Positions 47,361 to 57,218 of a stretch of DNA of 64,000 nt are shown here, piece by piece. The DNA is from Nocardia sputorum (GTDB lineage Bacteria; Actinomycetota; Actinomycetes; Mycobacteriales; Mycobacteriaceae): positions 4,898,001 through 4,962,000 of the forward strand of contig NZ_AP026978.1 in NCBI RefSeq assembly GCF_027924405.1, in the 5' to 3' direction. The stretch's first letter is position 1, and each line of letters opens with the position of its first letter. The notes beneath the pieces were generated by a model. That model ran no database searches. It had not been told where the DNA came from and saw only the letters and a list, made by a program, of their open reading frames with translations. The position numbers were made by a program, and so were the translations under genes.

Positions 47361-48728
47361 ATGCGCTTGCGGGGGGTACTCGCGGAGCCGGATTTCAGGG
47401 CGTTGTGGGTGGCGAATGCGTTCGGGGACATCGCTTCCAACACCACGGTGGTGGCTCTGAGCGTCACATCGGTCGTTGTTCTGCATGCGAGCCCGTTCCA
47501 AGTCGGCGTGATCGCCGCCCTTTCCCGCGCTGCTTATCTGGTGGTGGCGCTGCCTGTCGGCGTGTGGGTCGACCGGTGGAGCCGCAAACGCGTCCTGCTG
47601 GTCTCGGATCTCGTCCGGTTGGCCGCTGTCATGTGGATCCCACTCGCCTACTTCCTCGGCGTGCTCGCGATCTGGCAGCTGATGCTGGTGGGAGCGGTGG
47701 TCAGCACAGCCAACGTCTTCTTCGACGTGGCCCACACGGCGATCCTGCCGAGTCTGGTAGGACGCAAACGGGTTTCGGATGCGTCGGCTCGCCTGCAGTC
47801 CGTCGACACCGTCACGAGCGCGACGATTCCGGCCGCCGCCGGAAAGTTGATCGCTTCCACCTCCGCGGCGGCGGCGTTCCTGGTCGCGGGGGCCGTCAGC
47901 CTCGTCTCCACGCTGTTCGTCTGGCGGATCACCGAAGGCCGCTCGGACAAGACCAGCGCGAGCGAACCGGCCGGATTCGGCACGGCTGTGCGCGAAGGCA
48001 TCCGGTACGTCGCGGGACACCGCATCCTGCGCGCGACGGTCACAGCCGGAGTGCTGCTGAACTTCGGCGCTGGTATGTACAACGCGGTGATCGCGGTCTA
48101 CGTGTTGCGTGACTGCGGACTCTCCGCCGGCGAGTACGGGTACGCCCTCGCGCTCGGTTCGACAGGAGGATTCGCCGGATCGCTGGTCGGCCAGCACATC
48201 GGACGGGCACTGGGCGAGATCCGCACTCAGGTGGTTTGTTATTTCGCGATGGCCGCCGCGCTGGCCGCGCCTGCGCTCGCTTCCCACCTTCCGGTCCCGG
48301 CGTGGATCTCCTACGCCGCCGCGGTCTTCCTGCTGTCGTTCCTCCTGGTCGTCATCAGTGTGAACACTTCCGGGATGCACGCTCGCCTGACACCGCAGCG
48401 ACTACTCGGCCGGGTCAGCGCTTCCCGACGGTTCGCGACCCTGGGCATCGTTCCGATCGGCGCGCTCGCCGGCGGCCTGGTCGCGAGCCACCTCTCGGCA
48501 GCGACGACGCTGTTGATCGCCGCGGCCTTCCCGGCGTCGACTCTGATCGTTTTCGCGTTCTCCCCGGTGATCGGAATGCGCGTGCTCCCCGCGGAACTCG
48601 AAGTCGATGACGAGACAGAGACCGTCCTTCCGGAGGAAGAGAGAACCGCCGCACCCTCGACCAGCGCCCCCGATGGTGCGCAGGCGCTGCAGCCCGCGGC
48701 CGTTCCCCTTCCGCCTGCACGCTCCTGA
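47361..48728 (+). CDS. MFS exporter
   Basis: A 455-residue major facilitator protein with 11-12 membrane helices and the GVWVDRWSRKRVLLVSD loop 2-3 motif (about 73-89). The N-half is typical of the DHA3/enterobactin-exporter group. The C-terminal tail (after 405) is hydrophilic and Pro/Ala-rich. It may export the cluster product or give self-resistance. ATG 47361 with GGAG at 47346 is preferred over GTG 47343. Divergent from the sulfur-carrier gene with 75 bases between the starts, which implies shared control. Confidence 0.88.
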   Translation: MRLRGVLAEPDFRALWVANAFGDIASNTTVVALSVTSVVVLHASPFQVGVIAALSRAAYLVVALPVGVWVDRWSRKRVLLVSDLVRLAAVMWIPLAYFLGVLAIWQLMLVGAVVSTANVFFDVAHTAILPSLVGRKRVSDASARLQSVDTVTSATIPAAAGKLIASTSAAAAFLVAGAVSLVSTLFVWRITEGRSDKTSASEPAGFGTAVREGIRYVAGHRILRATVTAGVLLNFGAGMYNAVIAVYVLRDCGLSAGEYGYALALGSTGGFAGSLVGQHIGRALGEIRTQVVCYFAMAAALAAPALASHLPVPAWISYAAAVFLLSFLLVVISVNTSGMHARLTPQRLLGRVSASRRFATLGIVPIGALAGGLVASHLSAATTLLIAAAFPASTLIVFAFSPVIGMRVLPAELEVDDETETVLPEEERTAAPSTSAPDGAQALQPAAVPLPPARS

Positions 48729-48751
48729 CCTGCACCTGAGGACCGGTTTCC

Positions 48752-48780
48752 GGAAACGCCACCGGCGCAGCGCCGTTTCC
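48752..48780 (+). terminator. Hairpin after the MFS gene
   Basis: GGAAAC (48752-48757) pairs with GTTTCC (48775-48780), with an inner GGCGC/GCGCC pair and an asymmetric bulge. It begins 24 bases after the MFS stop and probably closes the cluster transcript. Confidence 0.5.
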
Positions 48781-48796
48781 GACATAGTGGTAAACA

Positions 48797-48821
48797 CTCG
48801 CGTTCCCTACTTATACGCGAG
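48797..48821. promoter_or_regulatory. Inverted repeat upstream of the beta-helix gene
   Basis: CTCGCGT (48797-48803) and ACGCGAG (48815-48821) are exact complements separated by 11 bases. This dyad lies about 40 bases before the secreted-protein start and could be an operator, possibly for the TetR protein encoded after it. The intervening CTACTTAT is a fair -10 region. Confidence 0.35.
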
Positions 48822-48859
48822 CGTACCCCACTCCATTGTTCGTGATCGGATCAGACTTC

Positions 48860-49954
48860 ATGAGGACGAGCACATCCGCGGCGGTCGGCGCATTCGCTGT
48901 CACAGCCCTGGTCGCGGGAACCGCGGCCGGATTTCCCGGAGCGGCCTATGCCGACACCGCGCAAGAGGGAGATCCACCGAGTGTGATCACGGTGGACAGC
49001 ACAGCCGACGAGGCGGCCGCCGAGCCCCGAAACGGGCATTGCCGCACGCCTTCCGGCGCCTGCACACTGCGTGCCGCGGTGCAGACGGCCAACGCCCATC
49101 CCGGGAGCACGATCGTGGTCCCCGCCGGGCGATATGTCCTGACGATCGGGCCCGACCAGCGGAAAGTGCAGGGCCGCAACCCGGACGCCACCACGGGAGA
49201 CCTGAACCTCACGGCGCCGACGACGGTGCGCGGCGCAGGCCGCGAGCGAACCATACTGGACGCCAACGGAATCGACCGGGTGCTCAGTATCGCCGCGCCC
49301 GCGGCGTTGACGGGATTGACGGTGACCGGCGGACGCACCGCCCAGCACGAGATCCCCTTCTACGACACCGGCGGAGGCGGCATAGCGAATTCGTCGTCAC
49401 TCGTACTCGACGACGTCGTGGTCCAGGACAACAGCGCCGGGTACGGCGGCGGCATCTTCAACGTGCCGGGCTCGGACCTGCACACGCGGAATACGGTGGT
49501 CACGGGCAACTCCTCCGGCGAGGCGGGCGGTGTGCGATGCGACGACACCTGCACCTTCACCGACTCCACGATCTCCGACAACCGCGTGGTCGATCCCGGA
49601 GTCTGGTACCGCCCAGGCGGTTTCGCCGGACGCGGCGGCGGCGTCGATGTCCGGGGCCGGGGCGTGGTGACCTTCGACCGCGTCACGATCACCGGGAACA
49701 CCGCCTCGGACGGCGGCAGCGGCATCAACGTGGCGCCTGCCTACCTCGACACCCTGCCGCGCCAGGTGACCGATCTGGTCGAGTTCCCGGTGGGCCGAGT
49801 CGTCTTGCGCGACTCCACGGTGCTGGGCAACAGGTCCGGCGCCGCGGTGGTCAACTGCGTCGAGGTCTTCGCGACGATCGTGTCGGAAGGCGGAAATACC
49901 AGCGACGATGCTTCCTGCAACCTCACCGGGGCCGGCGACCGGGTGGTGTCCTAG
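48860..49954 (+). CDS. Secreted CSLREA-type parallel beta-helix protein
   Basis: A 364-residue exported protein. A signal peptide covers about 1-33 (ending AAYADT). After a SVITVDSTADE strand, CRTPSGACTLRAAVQTANAHPG is close to the CSLREA motif that opens many right-handed beta-helix proteins. The rest has repeated GGGI, DNSA and TGNT turns of a pectate-lyase-like solenoid. It lacks clear catalytic residues, so it is probably a surface or binding protein. ATG 48860 is preferred because it puts the signal peptide at the N-terminus. Its TAG stop overlaps the TetR stop on the other strand. Confidence 0.8.
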   Translation: MRTSTSAAVGAFAVTALVAGTAAGFPGAAYADTAQEGDPPSVITVDSTADEAAAEPRNGHCRTPSGACTLRAAVQTANAHPGSTIVVPAGRYVLTIGPDQRKVQGRNPDATTGDLNLTAPTTVRGAGRERTILDANGIDRVLSIAAPAALTGLTVTGGRTAQHEIPFYDTGGGGIANSSSLVLDDVVVQDNSAGYGGGIFNVPGSDLHTRNTVVTGNSSGEAGGVRCDDTCTFTDSTISDNRVVDPGVWYRPGGFAGRGGGVDVRGRGVVTFDRVTITGNTASDGGSGINVAPAYLDTLPRQVTDLVEFPVGRVVLRDSTVLGNRSGAAVVNCVEVFATIVSEGGNTSDDASCNLTGAGDRVVS

Positions 49955-50622
49955 CCGGCGGGCGCTGTCGGCCCGAGCAACGCGAGGTGGATGTGCACGA
50001 CGGCGTCCTCGAGGTCGAGCAAGTCGCCTCCGGCACGGAGGGTGCGGCGGACGGCCTCGTTGGTCGCGTCGGTCACCGCCAGGTACGCGTAGTCGGGGAC
50101 GGCGGGATCCTCGGGGCCCGCCTCCGCACGCCACGAACGGAGGAACCCGGCGAACCAGCGCTGGCATCGTTCGAACGACTCGAGCGCGCGCGGCCCGGCC
50201 ACGGCGGTCTCCAGATAGAACGCACGGGCGAACGACGGCTCGTCACGCAGCAAGGTGAGGTACTCGCGAATGCCGCGGCGGAGCGCTTCCCGTGGCTCCA
50301 CCGATTCCGACCTGATCTGCCGCATGACCTGCCGGAGATGGTCGATCATCAGATCGCGGCCGGCGTCGGCCGCCGCGAGGAAGCACGCTTCCTTGTCCGG
50401 AAAGTGCTGGTAGAACGTACGACGCGAAACCTTGGCCGACGCGGCGATGTCCGCGACCGTCGCGTCGAGATAGCCGCGGTCGGCGACGACAACCGTCACG
50501 CCGAACAGCAGCCGCTCACGCTGCGACCCCGTCACGAGGTCGCGAGCGAGACCGTGCGGCCCGTGCGGTAAGGCCGGCAGAGTCGGCTCCAGCAACTTCT
50601 TACGTCCCACCCGCACCTTCAT
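49951..50622 (-). CDS. TetR family transcriptional regulator
   Basis: A 223-residue regulator. The N-terminal DNA-binding domain contains ATVADIAASAKVSRRTFYQHFPDKEACFL (about 53-81), a classic TetR helix-turn-helix; the C-terminal domain is helical and ligand-binding. A 40-residue extension precedes the domain. ATG 50622 (MKVRVGRKK) is used; a longer frame to 50661 is possible. The partner operator is unknown; the convergent beta-helix gene is the nearest candidate target. Confidence 0.87.
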   Translation of the reverse strand: MKVRVGRKKLLEPTLPALPHGPHGLARDLVTGSQRERLLFGVTVVVADRGYLDATVADIAASAKVSRRTFYQHFPDKEACFLAAADAGRDLMIDHLRQVMRQIRSESVEPREALRRGIREYLTLLRDEPSFARAFYLETAVAGPRALESFERCQRWFAGFLRSWRAEAGPEDPAVPDYAYLAVTDATNEAVRRTLRAGGDLLDLEDAVVHIHLALLGPTAPAG

Positions 50623-50666
50623 ATCAGGCGCGGCCTCACTCCCCACCGGGTCGGCCACCACACACG

Positions 50667-50704
50667 CGAAACGGCCCCACCGGATCTCCGATGGGGCCGT
50701 TTCG
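50667..50704. terminator. Hairpin terminator after ctaF
   Basis: CGAAACGGCCCCA (50667-50679) pairs perfectly with TGGGGCCGTTTCG (50692-50704), a 13-bp stem with 12-nt loop, starting 13 bases after the ctaF stop on the minus strand. Confidence 0.75.
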
Positions 50705-50716
50705 GCAGTCTTCGGC

Positions 50717-51133
50717 TCAGTGCTTTTCCGGCCCGAGGTAGTACTCGAACACCAGACCGGCGGCCGCGGCGAGGATGCAGACGACGCCGATGCCGATCAA
50801 CCAGAACTGGAAGAACGCCAGGCCCAGGGCGGTCACCGAACCGGCGGCGGCCAGGGTGATCGGCCAGAAGCTGCCGGGCGAGAAGAAGCCCAGGTCGCCG
50901 GCGCCGTCCACGATCTCGGCGTCCTCGTAGTCCTCCGGGCGCAGGTCGAGACGACGAGCGACGAACCGGAAGTAGGTGCCGATGATCAGCGACAGGCCGG
51001 CGGTCAGCACCGTGGCCGTGGTGCCCGCCCATTCGACGCCGGTGCGCGACTGGCCGGTGAAGAAGCCGTAGACCACCGCCACGATGATGAAGAACACCGT
51101 GAGCAGTTCGAAAATCCGCGCTTCGATCTTCAT
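50717..51133 (-). CDS. ctaF: Cytochrome c oxidase subunit IV (actinobacterial)
   Basis: A 138-residue membrane protein with four predicted helices, matching CtaF of the aa3 oxidase. [18 protein letters not shown] starts the protein, a [29 protein letters not shown] loop lies in the middle and [11 protein letters not shown] ends it; these segments are strongly kept in mycobacteria and corynebacteria. It is the second gene after ctaC, 14 bases apart. Confidence 0.95.
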   Translation of the reverse strand: MKIEARIFELLTVFFIIVAVVYGFFTGQSRTGVEWAGTTATVLTAGLSLIIGTYFRFVARRLDLRPEDYEDAEIVDGAGDLGFFSPGSFWPITLAAAGSVTALGLAFFQFWLIGIGVVCILAAAAGLVFEYYLGPEKH

Positions 51134-51147
51134 GTCAGATCAAATCC

Positions 51148-52239
51148 TCACTTGCTCTCGGCCGAGGCCGCGCTCTTGACGTCGCGCCTGGTGTTGAACG
51201 GCGTGGTGGACGTGGCCACGGGGGACTCACCGATGGACTCCAGCGCCTCGGCGTTGGTCTTGCCCGCCTGGCGCGCGTCCAGGTACTTGGTGAACTTCTC
51301 CGGCGTGACCGCGCGGACCTCGAAGTTCATCATCGAGTGGAAGGTGCCGCACATCTCGGCGCAGCGGCCGACGAACGCGCCTTCCTTCTCGATCTTGGTG
51401 ATCTGGAAGACGTTGTCGGAGTGGTTTTCCTTCGGGTTCGGCATCACGTCGCGCTTGAACAGGAACTCCGGCACCCAGAAGGCGTGGATCACGTCGGCGG
51501 CGGCGAGCTGGAACTCGATGACCTTGCCGGTCGGCAGCACCAGGACCGGGATCTCGTTGCTCGAGCCGATCGTCTCGACCTTGTCGTAGTGCAGGTAGGA
51601 CAGGATGTCGTTCTCCGGCTTGCCGTGCACGGGGCCCGGCTGCGGGTGACCGTCCTTGGTCCGCTCCTCGTACCCCTCGAGCTGCTCCTGGCTCAGCGCC
51701 TCACGCGAGGCGTCGATGCCGTCGAACTTGTACCCGTCCTTGAAGTCCACGTTGCGGTAGCCGAACTTCCAGTTCCACTGGAAGGCGGTCACGTCGACGG
51801 TGACGTCGGGGTTGTCCACCTTCTCGTGCACGTAGTTCTGCACGACCACGGTGAAGTAGAACAGCACGGCGATGATGACGAACGGGATCGCCGTGTAGGT
51901 CAGCTCCAGCGGCACGTTGTAGCCGGTCTGGCGCGGGAACTCCGGGGAGTCGGCCTTCTTGCGGTGGAACGCGACGGTCCAGAAGGTCAGGCCCCAGACC
52001 AGCACACCCATCGCCAGCGCGGCGACGACCGACCAGGTCCACAGTTCCCGCATCCGAGTGGCCTGCGGCGTGATGCCCGACGGCCAGCCGAACCGCAGCC
52101 AAACATTGTCGATCGAGCAGCCCGAGACGAGCAGCGCGGTGATCCCCAAGGACACCGCCAGCCCGGCCCGCCGAAGGATGCGGCCCCGCCCACCCCGGGC
52201 GGGTCGTGCCCCGATCTCTTCGCTCGCCTTGTGCGCCAC
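51148..52239 (-). CDS. ctaC: Cytochrome c oxidase subunit II
   Basis: A 363-residue lipoprotein. The signal sequence ends in the lipobox LVSGC (Cys41), then two membrane helices, then the periplasmic cupredoxin domain. FQWNWKFGY is the aromatic patch and [12 protein letters not shown] supplies the CuA ligands Cys293, Cys297, His301 and Met304. It receives electrons from QcrC haem in the bc1-aa3 supercomplex. GTG 52239 has AGGAAGG 7 bases upstream; an ATG at 52266 is in frame but has no such site. Confidence 0.95.
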   Translation of the reverse strand: MAHKASEEIGARPARGGRGRILRRAGLAVSLGITALLVSGCSIDNVWLRFGWPSGITPQATRMRELWTWSVVAALAMGVLVWGLTFWTVAFHRKKADSPEFPRQTGYNVPLELTYTAIPFVIIAVLFYFTVVVQNYVHEKVDNPDVTVDVTAFQWNWKFGYRNVDFKDGYKFDGIDASREALSQEQLEGYEERTKDGHPQPGPVHGKPENDILSYLHYDKVETIGSSNEIPVLVLPTGKVIEFQLAAADVIHAFWVPEFLFKRDVMPNPKENHSDNVFQITKIEKEGAFVGRCAEMCGTFHSMMNFEVRAVTPEKFTKYLDARQAGKTNAEALESIGESPVATSTTPFNTRRDVKSAASAESK

Positions 52240-52603
52240 GCTCACGCCTTCCTGGTCGCCACACATTCCGACAGTGCATCGTCGGGGCTGCGATCTACCC
52301 CGGCGATACGTCCTAAGCTCGTTTCAGGACACCCTCTCGACCAGCGCGTGACGCGCCGGTCGCCTGAGAGAGACCTGAGTACTACGCAGCGTAGACCAAA
52401 CGCACCCCCCGTTCGTCGTCGGGTCGGGTTCGACACCTCGCCGAGCCCGCGGGGATCACCGTCACCAGCGATTCCGGCCGGGACGTGATGCGCACGACGC
52501 GCGGACGCCGGTGGTGCGGCATACTCGGACACTAGATTTCGTCCCCCTGCGCCCCATCCGGTGCGCGCGTATCCCGACTGCGAGAAATGAGGTTGCCGAC
52601 GCC
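52240..52603. other. Divergent promoter region between ctaC and asnB
   Basis: 364 bases without a gene, holding promoters for both. No confident -35/-10 pair is seen. A palindrome lies at 52382-52394. Confidence 0.5.
52379..52394. promoter_or_regulatory. Palindrome with GTACTACG upstream of ctaC
   Basis: CTACGCAGCGTAG (52382-52394) is a perfect palindrome around a central A; with the preceding GTA it contains GTACTACG. The same 8-mer lies on the minus strand in the palindrome upstream of ctaE. It is about 140 bases before the ctaC start. The form resembles TACTAC-type boxes of BlaI-like repressors, but not exactly. Confidence 0.4.
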
Positions 52604-54547
52604 GTGTGTGGACTGCTCGGATTCCTGGCATCTGACGAGGCGGCACCTGGCACGGTGGAGCAGGTCTACGAGGCCTTGCACTGCGTGCGTCACCGCGGCC
52701 CGGACGAGCGCGGCACCTGGCACGACGACCATGTGATCTTCGGCTTCAACCGCCTGTCGATCATCGACATCGAGCACTCGCACCAGCCGCTGCGCTGGGG
52801 CCCGCCGGGGCAGCCCGAGCGCTACGCGCTCACCTTCAACGGCGAGATCTACAACTACCTGGAGCTGCGCGCGGAGCTCGCCGAGGCACACGCCGCCGAG
52901 TTCCCGGACGGCAAGATCTTCCGGACCGAAGGCGACAGCGAGGCCATCGTCGCGGCGTTCCACTACTGGGGTCCGGAGGCGGTGCGGCGGCTGCGCGGCA
53001 TGTTCGCCTTCGCGATCTGGGACACCGAGACCCAGGAGCTGTTCCTCGCCCGCGACCCGTTCGGCATCAAGCCGCTGTTCCTGGCCACCGGGCCCGGCGG
53101 CACCGCGTTCGGCAGCGAGAAGAAGAGCCTGCTGGAACTGCTGCCCGCGCTGGAGCTGAGCGACGCGCTCGATCCGCGGGCGCTGGAGCACTACACGGTG
53201 CTGCAATACGTGCCGGAACCGGAGACGCTGCACAAGGACGTGCGCAGGCTGGAATCGGGCAGCTACGCCACCGTGCGGCCCGGGGCGGCCCCAGCCGTCA
53301 CCCGGTACTTCACTCCGAAGTTCCCGGTGCGCGCGTTCACCCCCGGATCGGCGAACGCGCGCTACCGGGAGATCGCCGCGGCGCTCGAGGACTCCGTCGC
53401 CAAGCACATGCGCGCGGACGTGACGGTCGGCTCGTTCCTGTCCGGCGGCATCGACTCCACCGCGGTCGCCGCGCTGGCCATGCGGCACAACCCGAAGCTG
53501 ATCACGTTCACCACCGGGTTCGAGCGCGAGGGCTACTCGGAGGTGGACGTGGCCGCCGAGAGCGCCGAGGCGATCGGCGCGCGCCATGTGGTGAAGGTCG
53601 TCTCTCCCGCCGAGTTCGCCGAGGCGATCCCGGAGATCGTCTGGTACCTCGACGACCCGGTGGCCGATCCGGCCCTGGTCCCGCTGTACTTCGTGGCCAA
53701 GGAGGCGCGCAAGCACGTCAAGGTGGTGCTCTCGGGCGAGGGCGCCGACGAGCTGTTCGGCGGATACACCATCTACCGCGAGCCGCTGTCGCTGAAACCG
53801 TTCGAGAAGCTACCCCGTGGCTTGCGCAAGCTGGCGGGCAAGCTGTCGGACCGGATCCCGGACGGCACCAGGGGCAAGAGCCTGCTGCACCGCGGCTCGC
53901 TCACCCTCGAGGAGCGCTACTACGGCAACGCGCGCAGCTTCAACGACGCCCAGCTGCGCGCCGTGCTGCGCGAGTTCCGGCCGGAGTGGACCCACCAAGA
54001 CGTGACCGCGCCGCTGTACGCGCAGTCGCGCGGCTGGGACCCGGTGGCCCGGATGCAGCACCTGGACCTGTTCACCTGGCTGCGCGGCGACATCCTGGTC
54101 AAGGCCGACAAGATGACCATGGCAAACTCGCTGGAACTGCGCGTGCCGTTCCTGGACGCCGAGGTGCTGAAGGCGGCCGAGGGGCTCCCGTTCGACCAGA
54201 AGATCACCAAGGAGACCACCAAGTACGCGCTGCGTCAGGCGCTGGAGGGCATCGTGCCGCCGCACGTGCTGCACCGCGCCAAGCTCGGCTTCCCGGTCCC
54301 GCTGCGGCACTGGCTGCGCGGCACCGAACTCTACGACTGGGCACAGCAGCAGATCGCCGAGTCGCAGACCGACCACCTGCTGAACAAGGCCGCGATCAGC
54401 GAGATGCTGGTCGCGCACCGCGCCGGGACCGCCGATCACAGCCGCAGGCTGTGGACGTTGCTGGTGTTCATGGTGTGGCACGGAATCTTCGTCGAGGACC
54501 GGATCAAGCCGGAGATCCAGGAGCCGGTCTACCCGGTCTCGCTCTGA
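52604..54547 (+). CDS. asnB: Asparagine synthetase B, glutamine-hydrolysing
   Basis: A 647-residue class II amidotransferase. The codon after GTG 52604 is the nucleophile Cys2 (VCGLLGF), which fixes the start. The N-terminal glutaminase domain has RHRGPDERG and NRLSIIDI; the C-terminal synthetase domain has the PP-loop SFLSGGIDSTAVAALA near 286-301 and GEGADELFGGY near 376-386. It makes asparagine from aspartate with ATP. In mycobacteria the orthologue (Rv2201) is linked to amidation of cell-wall meso-DAP, which is a possible role here too. Confidence 0.94.
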   Translation: MCGLLGFLASDEAAPGTVEQVYEALHCVRHRGPDERGTWHDDHVIFGFNRLSIIDIEHSHQPLRWGPPGQPERYALTFNGEIYNYLELRAELAEAHAAEFPDGKIFRTEGDSEAIVAAFHYWGPEAVRRLRGMFAFAIWDTETQELFLARDPFGIKPLFLATGPGGTAFGSEKKSLLELLPALELSDALDPRALEHYTVLQYVPEPETLHKDVRRLESGSYATVRPGAAPAVTRYFTPKFPVRAFTPGSANARYREIAAALEDSVAKHMRADVTVGSFLSGGIDSTAVAALAMRHNPKLITFTTGFEREGYSEVDVAAESAEAIGARHVVKVVSPAEFAEAIPEIVWYLDDPVADPALVPLYFVAKEARKHVKVVLSGEGADELFGGYTIYREPLSLKPFEKLPRGLRKLAGKLSDRIPDGTRGKSLLHRGSLTLEERYYGNARSFNDAQLRAVLREFRPEWTHQDVTAPLYAQSRGWDPVARMQHLDLFTWLRGDILVKADKMTMANSLELRVPFLDAEVLKAAEGLPFDQKITKETTKYALRQALEGIVPPHVLHRAKLGFPVPLRHWLRGTELYDWAQQQIAESQTDHLLNKAAISEMLVAHRAGTADHSRRLWTLLVFMVWHGIFVEDRIKPEIQEPVYPVSL

Positions 54548-54553
54548 GATGCA

Positions 54554-54589
54554 CGAAAGGCGCGCACCCGGTCGGGTGCGCGCCTTTCG
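54554..54589. terminator. Bidirectional terminator between asnB and adoK
   Basis: CGAAAGGCGCGCACCC (54554-54569) and GGGTGCGCGCCTTTCG (54574-54589) form a perfect 16-bp stem with loop GGTC between the convergent stops. Confidence 0.9.
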
Positions 54590-54598
54590 TCTTCAGGA

Positions 54599-55669
<1,071 letters not shown>

Positions 55670-55820
55670 CTAGTTGAGCGACACCGGATTTGCGTTCAGG
55701 TCTTGCGTGCGCGCCGCTCGGGTCCTGGTCGTTCCCGACGAGTTACCCATGTCCCGACAAGATCAGTCGTTCCGATCTCATCCCGGCCGATCGCCGTGAT
55801 CGCGCCGGGAGGGTACTACC

Positions 55821-56171
55821 TCAGTTGAAGGAGTCGCCGCAGGCGCAGGAGCCGGTGGCGTTCGGGTTGTCGATGGTGAAACCCTGCTTCTCGATGGTGT
55901 CGACGAAGTCGATCGAGGCGCCCTGCACGTACGGCGCGCTCATCCGGTCGACGGCCAGCGTGACGCCACCGAAGTCGACGGTCAGGTCGCCGTCGAGCGA
56001 GCGGTCGTCGAAGAACAGCTGGTAGCGCAGGCCCGCACAACCACCCGGCTGCACCGCGATCCGCAGCGCCAGGTCGTCGCGACCTTCCTGGTCCAGCAGT
56101 GCCTTCGCCTTCGCGGCGGCGGCGTCGGTCAGAGTCACACCGTGGGTGGCGGTCTCGTTCTGCACAGTCAT
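55821..56171 (-). CDS. HesB/IscA/ErpA-type Fe-S cluster assembly protein
   Basis: A 116-residue A-type carrier, equivalent to Rv2204c. The three cluster-binding cysteines are Cys45 (GGCAG), Cys109 and Cys111 (CAC in the GSCACGDSF tail). The protein inserts Fe-S clusters into target enzymes. The start ATG 56171 has AGGAGAG 5 bases upstream. Confidence 0.93.
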   Translation of the reverse strand: MTVQNETATHGVTLTDAAAAKAKALLDQEGRDDLALRIAVQPGGCAGLRYQLFFDDRSLDGDLTVDFGGVTLAVDRMSAPYVQGASIDFVDTIEKQGFTIDNPNATGSCACGDSFN

Positions 56172-56368
56172 GAACTCTCCTCGAGGAACCTGTGGTCAAC
56201 CCGTGAACAGCGCACGGGTCGTGTCGGTCAACACCACTCGGCAGGCTGCTATTCCTCCATCTTGCCACCAGCCGATCCGCGGGGACACGCAACCTCCGTG
56301 ACCCCGCACACTCCCGGCGAATCGGACCGCATTTCTCGCCACGCTACCCATCGAATAGCCTGGTCGGT

Positions 56369-57040
56369 GTGAAATTGTTCCGTCGCGGCGAGTCCAGCAC
56401 CACCGACGCGACCGCCGAATCGACGGTGGTCACGAACGGCGACTCGGCCGCGGGCACCACCCGCGCGGCGGCCACGGCCACCGCGGGCAAGGGCCGTCCC
56501 ACCCCGAAACGCCGTGACGCCCAAGGCAAGCGCCGCGGCCCGGTAGCACCCGCTCCGCTCACCGCGAAAGAGGCCCGCGCCCGGCGCAAGGCCGCGCGGG
56601 GCACCAGAGAGGAGCGCAAGGCCGCGGCCGCTCGACGACGCGAGGCCGCCGCCGATCGCCGCGAGCGCATGCTGGCCGGCGAGGACAAATACCTGCCGCA
56701 GCGCGACCAAGGTCCGGTCCGGGCGTTCGTCCGTGACATCGTCGACGCCCGGCGCAACCTGGTCGGCCTCTTCATGCCGATGGCGCTGGTGCTCATCCTG
56801 TCGATGTTCGTCGCGCCCGCGCTGCAGACCATCGTCACCCTGGCCATGCTGGTGATGATGCTGTTCATGGCCGTCGAGGGCTTCCTGCTCGGCCGCGTCG
56901 TCAACAACCGCGTCAGGGAGCGTTTCCCGGAAACCACCGACATCGGCTACCGGCTGGGCTGGTACGCCTTCGTCCGCGCCTCCCAGATCCGCAAGATGCG
57001 CGCCCCGAAGCCGCGCGTCAGCCCGGGCGACGCTGTGTAG
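56369..57040 (+). CDS. DUF3043 membrane protein (Rv2206-like)
   Basis: A 223-residue protein. The first 110 residues are charged and Ala/Arg-rich, then EDKYLPQRDQGPVRAFVRD starts the DUF3043 region with two membrane helices (about 133-150 and 153-172). The C-terminus is basic. The function is unknown. The GTG start (VKLFRRG) lies at 56369. The stop TAG at 57038-57040 falls within the tail of a reversed repeat element. Confidence 0.85.
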   Translation: MKLFRRGESSTTDATAESTVVTNGDSAAGTTRAAATATAGKGRPTPKRRDAQGKRRGPVAPAPLTAKEARARRKAARGTREERKAAAARRREAAADRRERMLAGEDKYLPQRDQGPVRAFVRDIVDARRNLVGLFMPMALVLILSMFVAPALQTIVTLAMLVMMLFMAVEGFLLGRVVNNRVRERFPETTDIGYRLGWYAFVRASQIRKMRAPKPRVSPGDAV

Positions 57041-57218
57041 TTTTGCCGCGCCTTCGGCGCGGCGTGTTCGCGGCCCCTTTGTGGCTCGCGTTTGCGCGGC
57101 CGCCGCTTGCTCCTTCGTCGCGTACGCGGCGGCCGCGCAAACGCGAGCCGGGCCGCGAACGGCGGATGCTCGGTCTCGCTTCGCTCGGAAGACGTGGTTG
57201 TGGTGCGCTGGGCGCGTC
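57033..57218 (-). repeat. Dispersed inverted-repeat element, full copy 4 (reversed)
   Basis: Reads on the minus strand. The inner arms are identical in sequence to copy 3 and pair over 24 bases; the terminal hairpin (GCCGCGCC-TTC-GGCGCGGC on the plus strand, 57045-57063) differs from the others. The element's tail ACACAG overlaps the last codons and stop of the DUF3043 gene. Confidence 0.87.
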
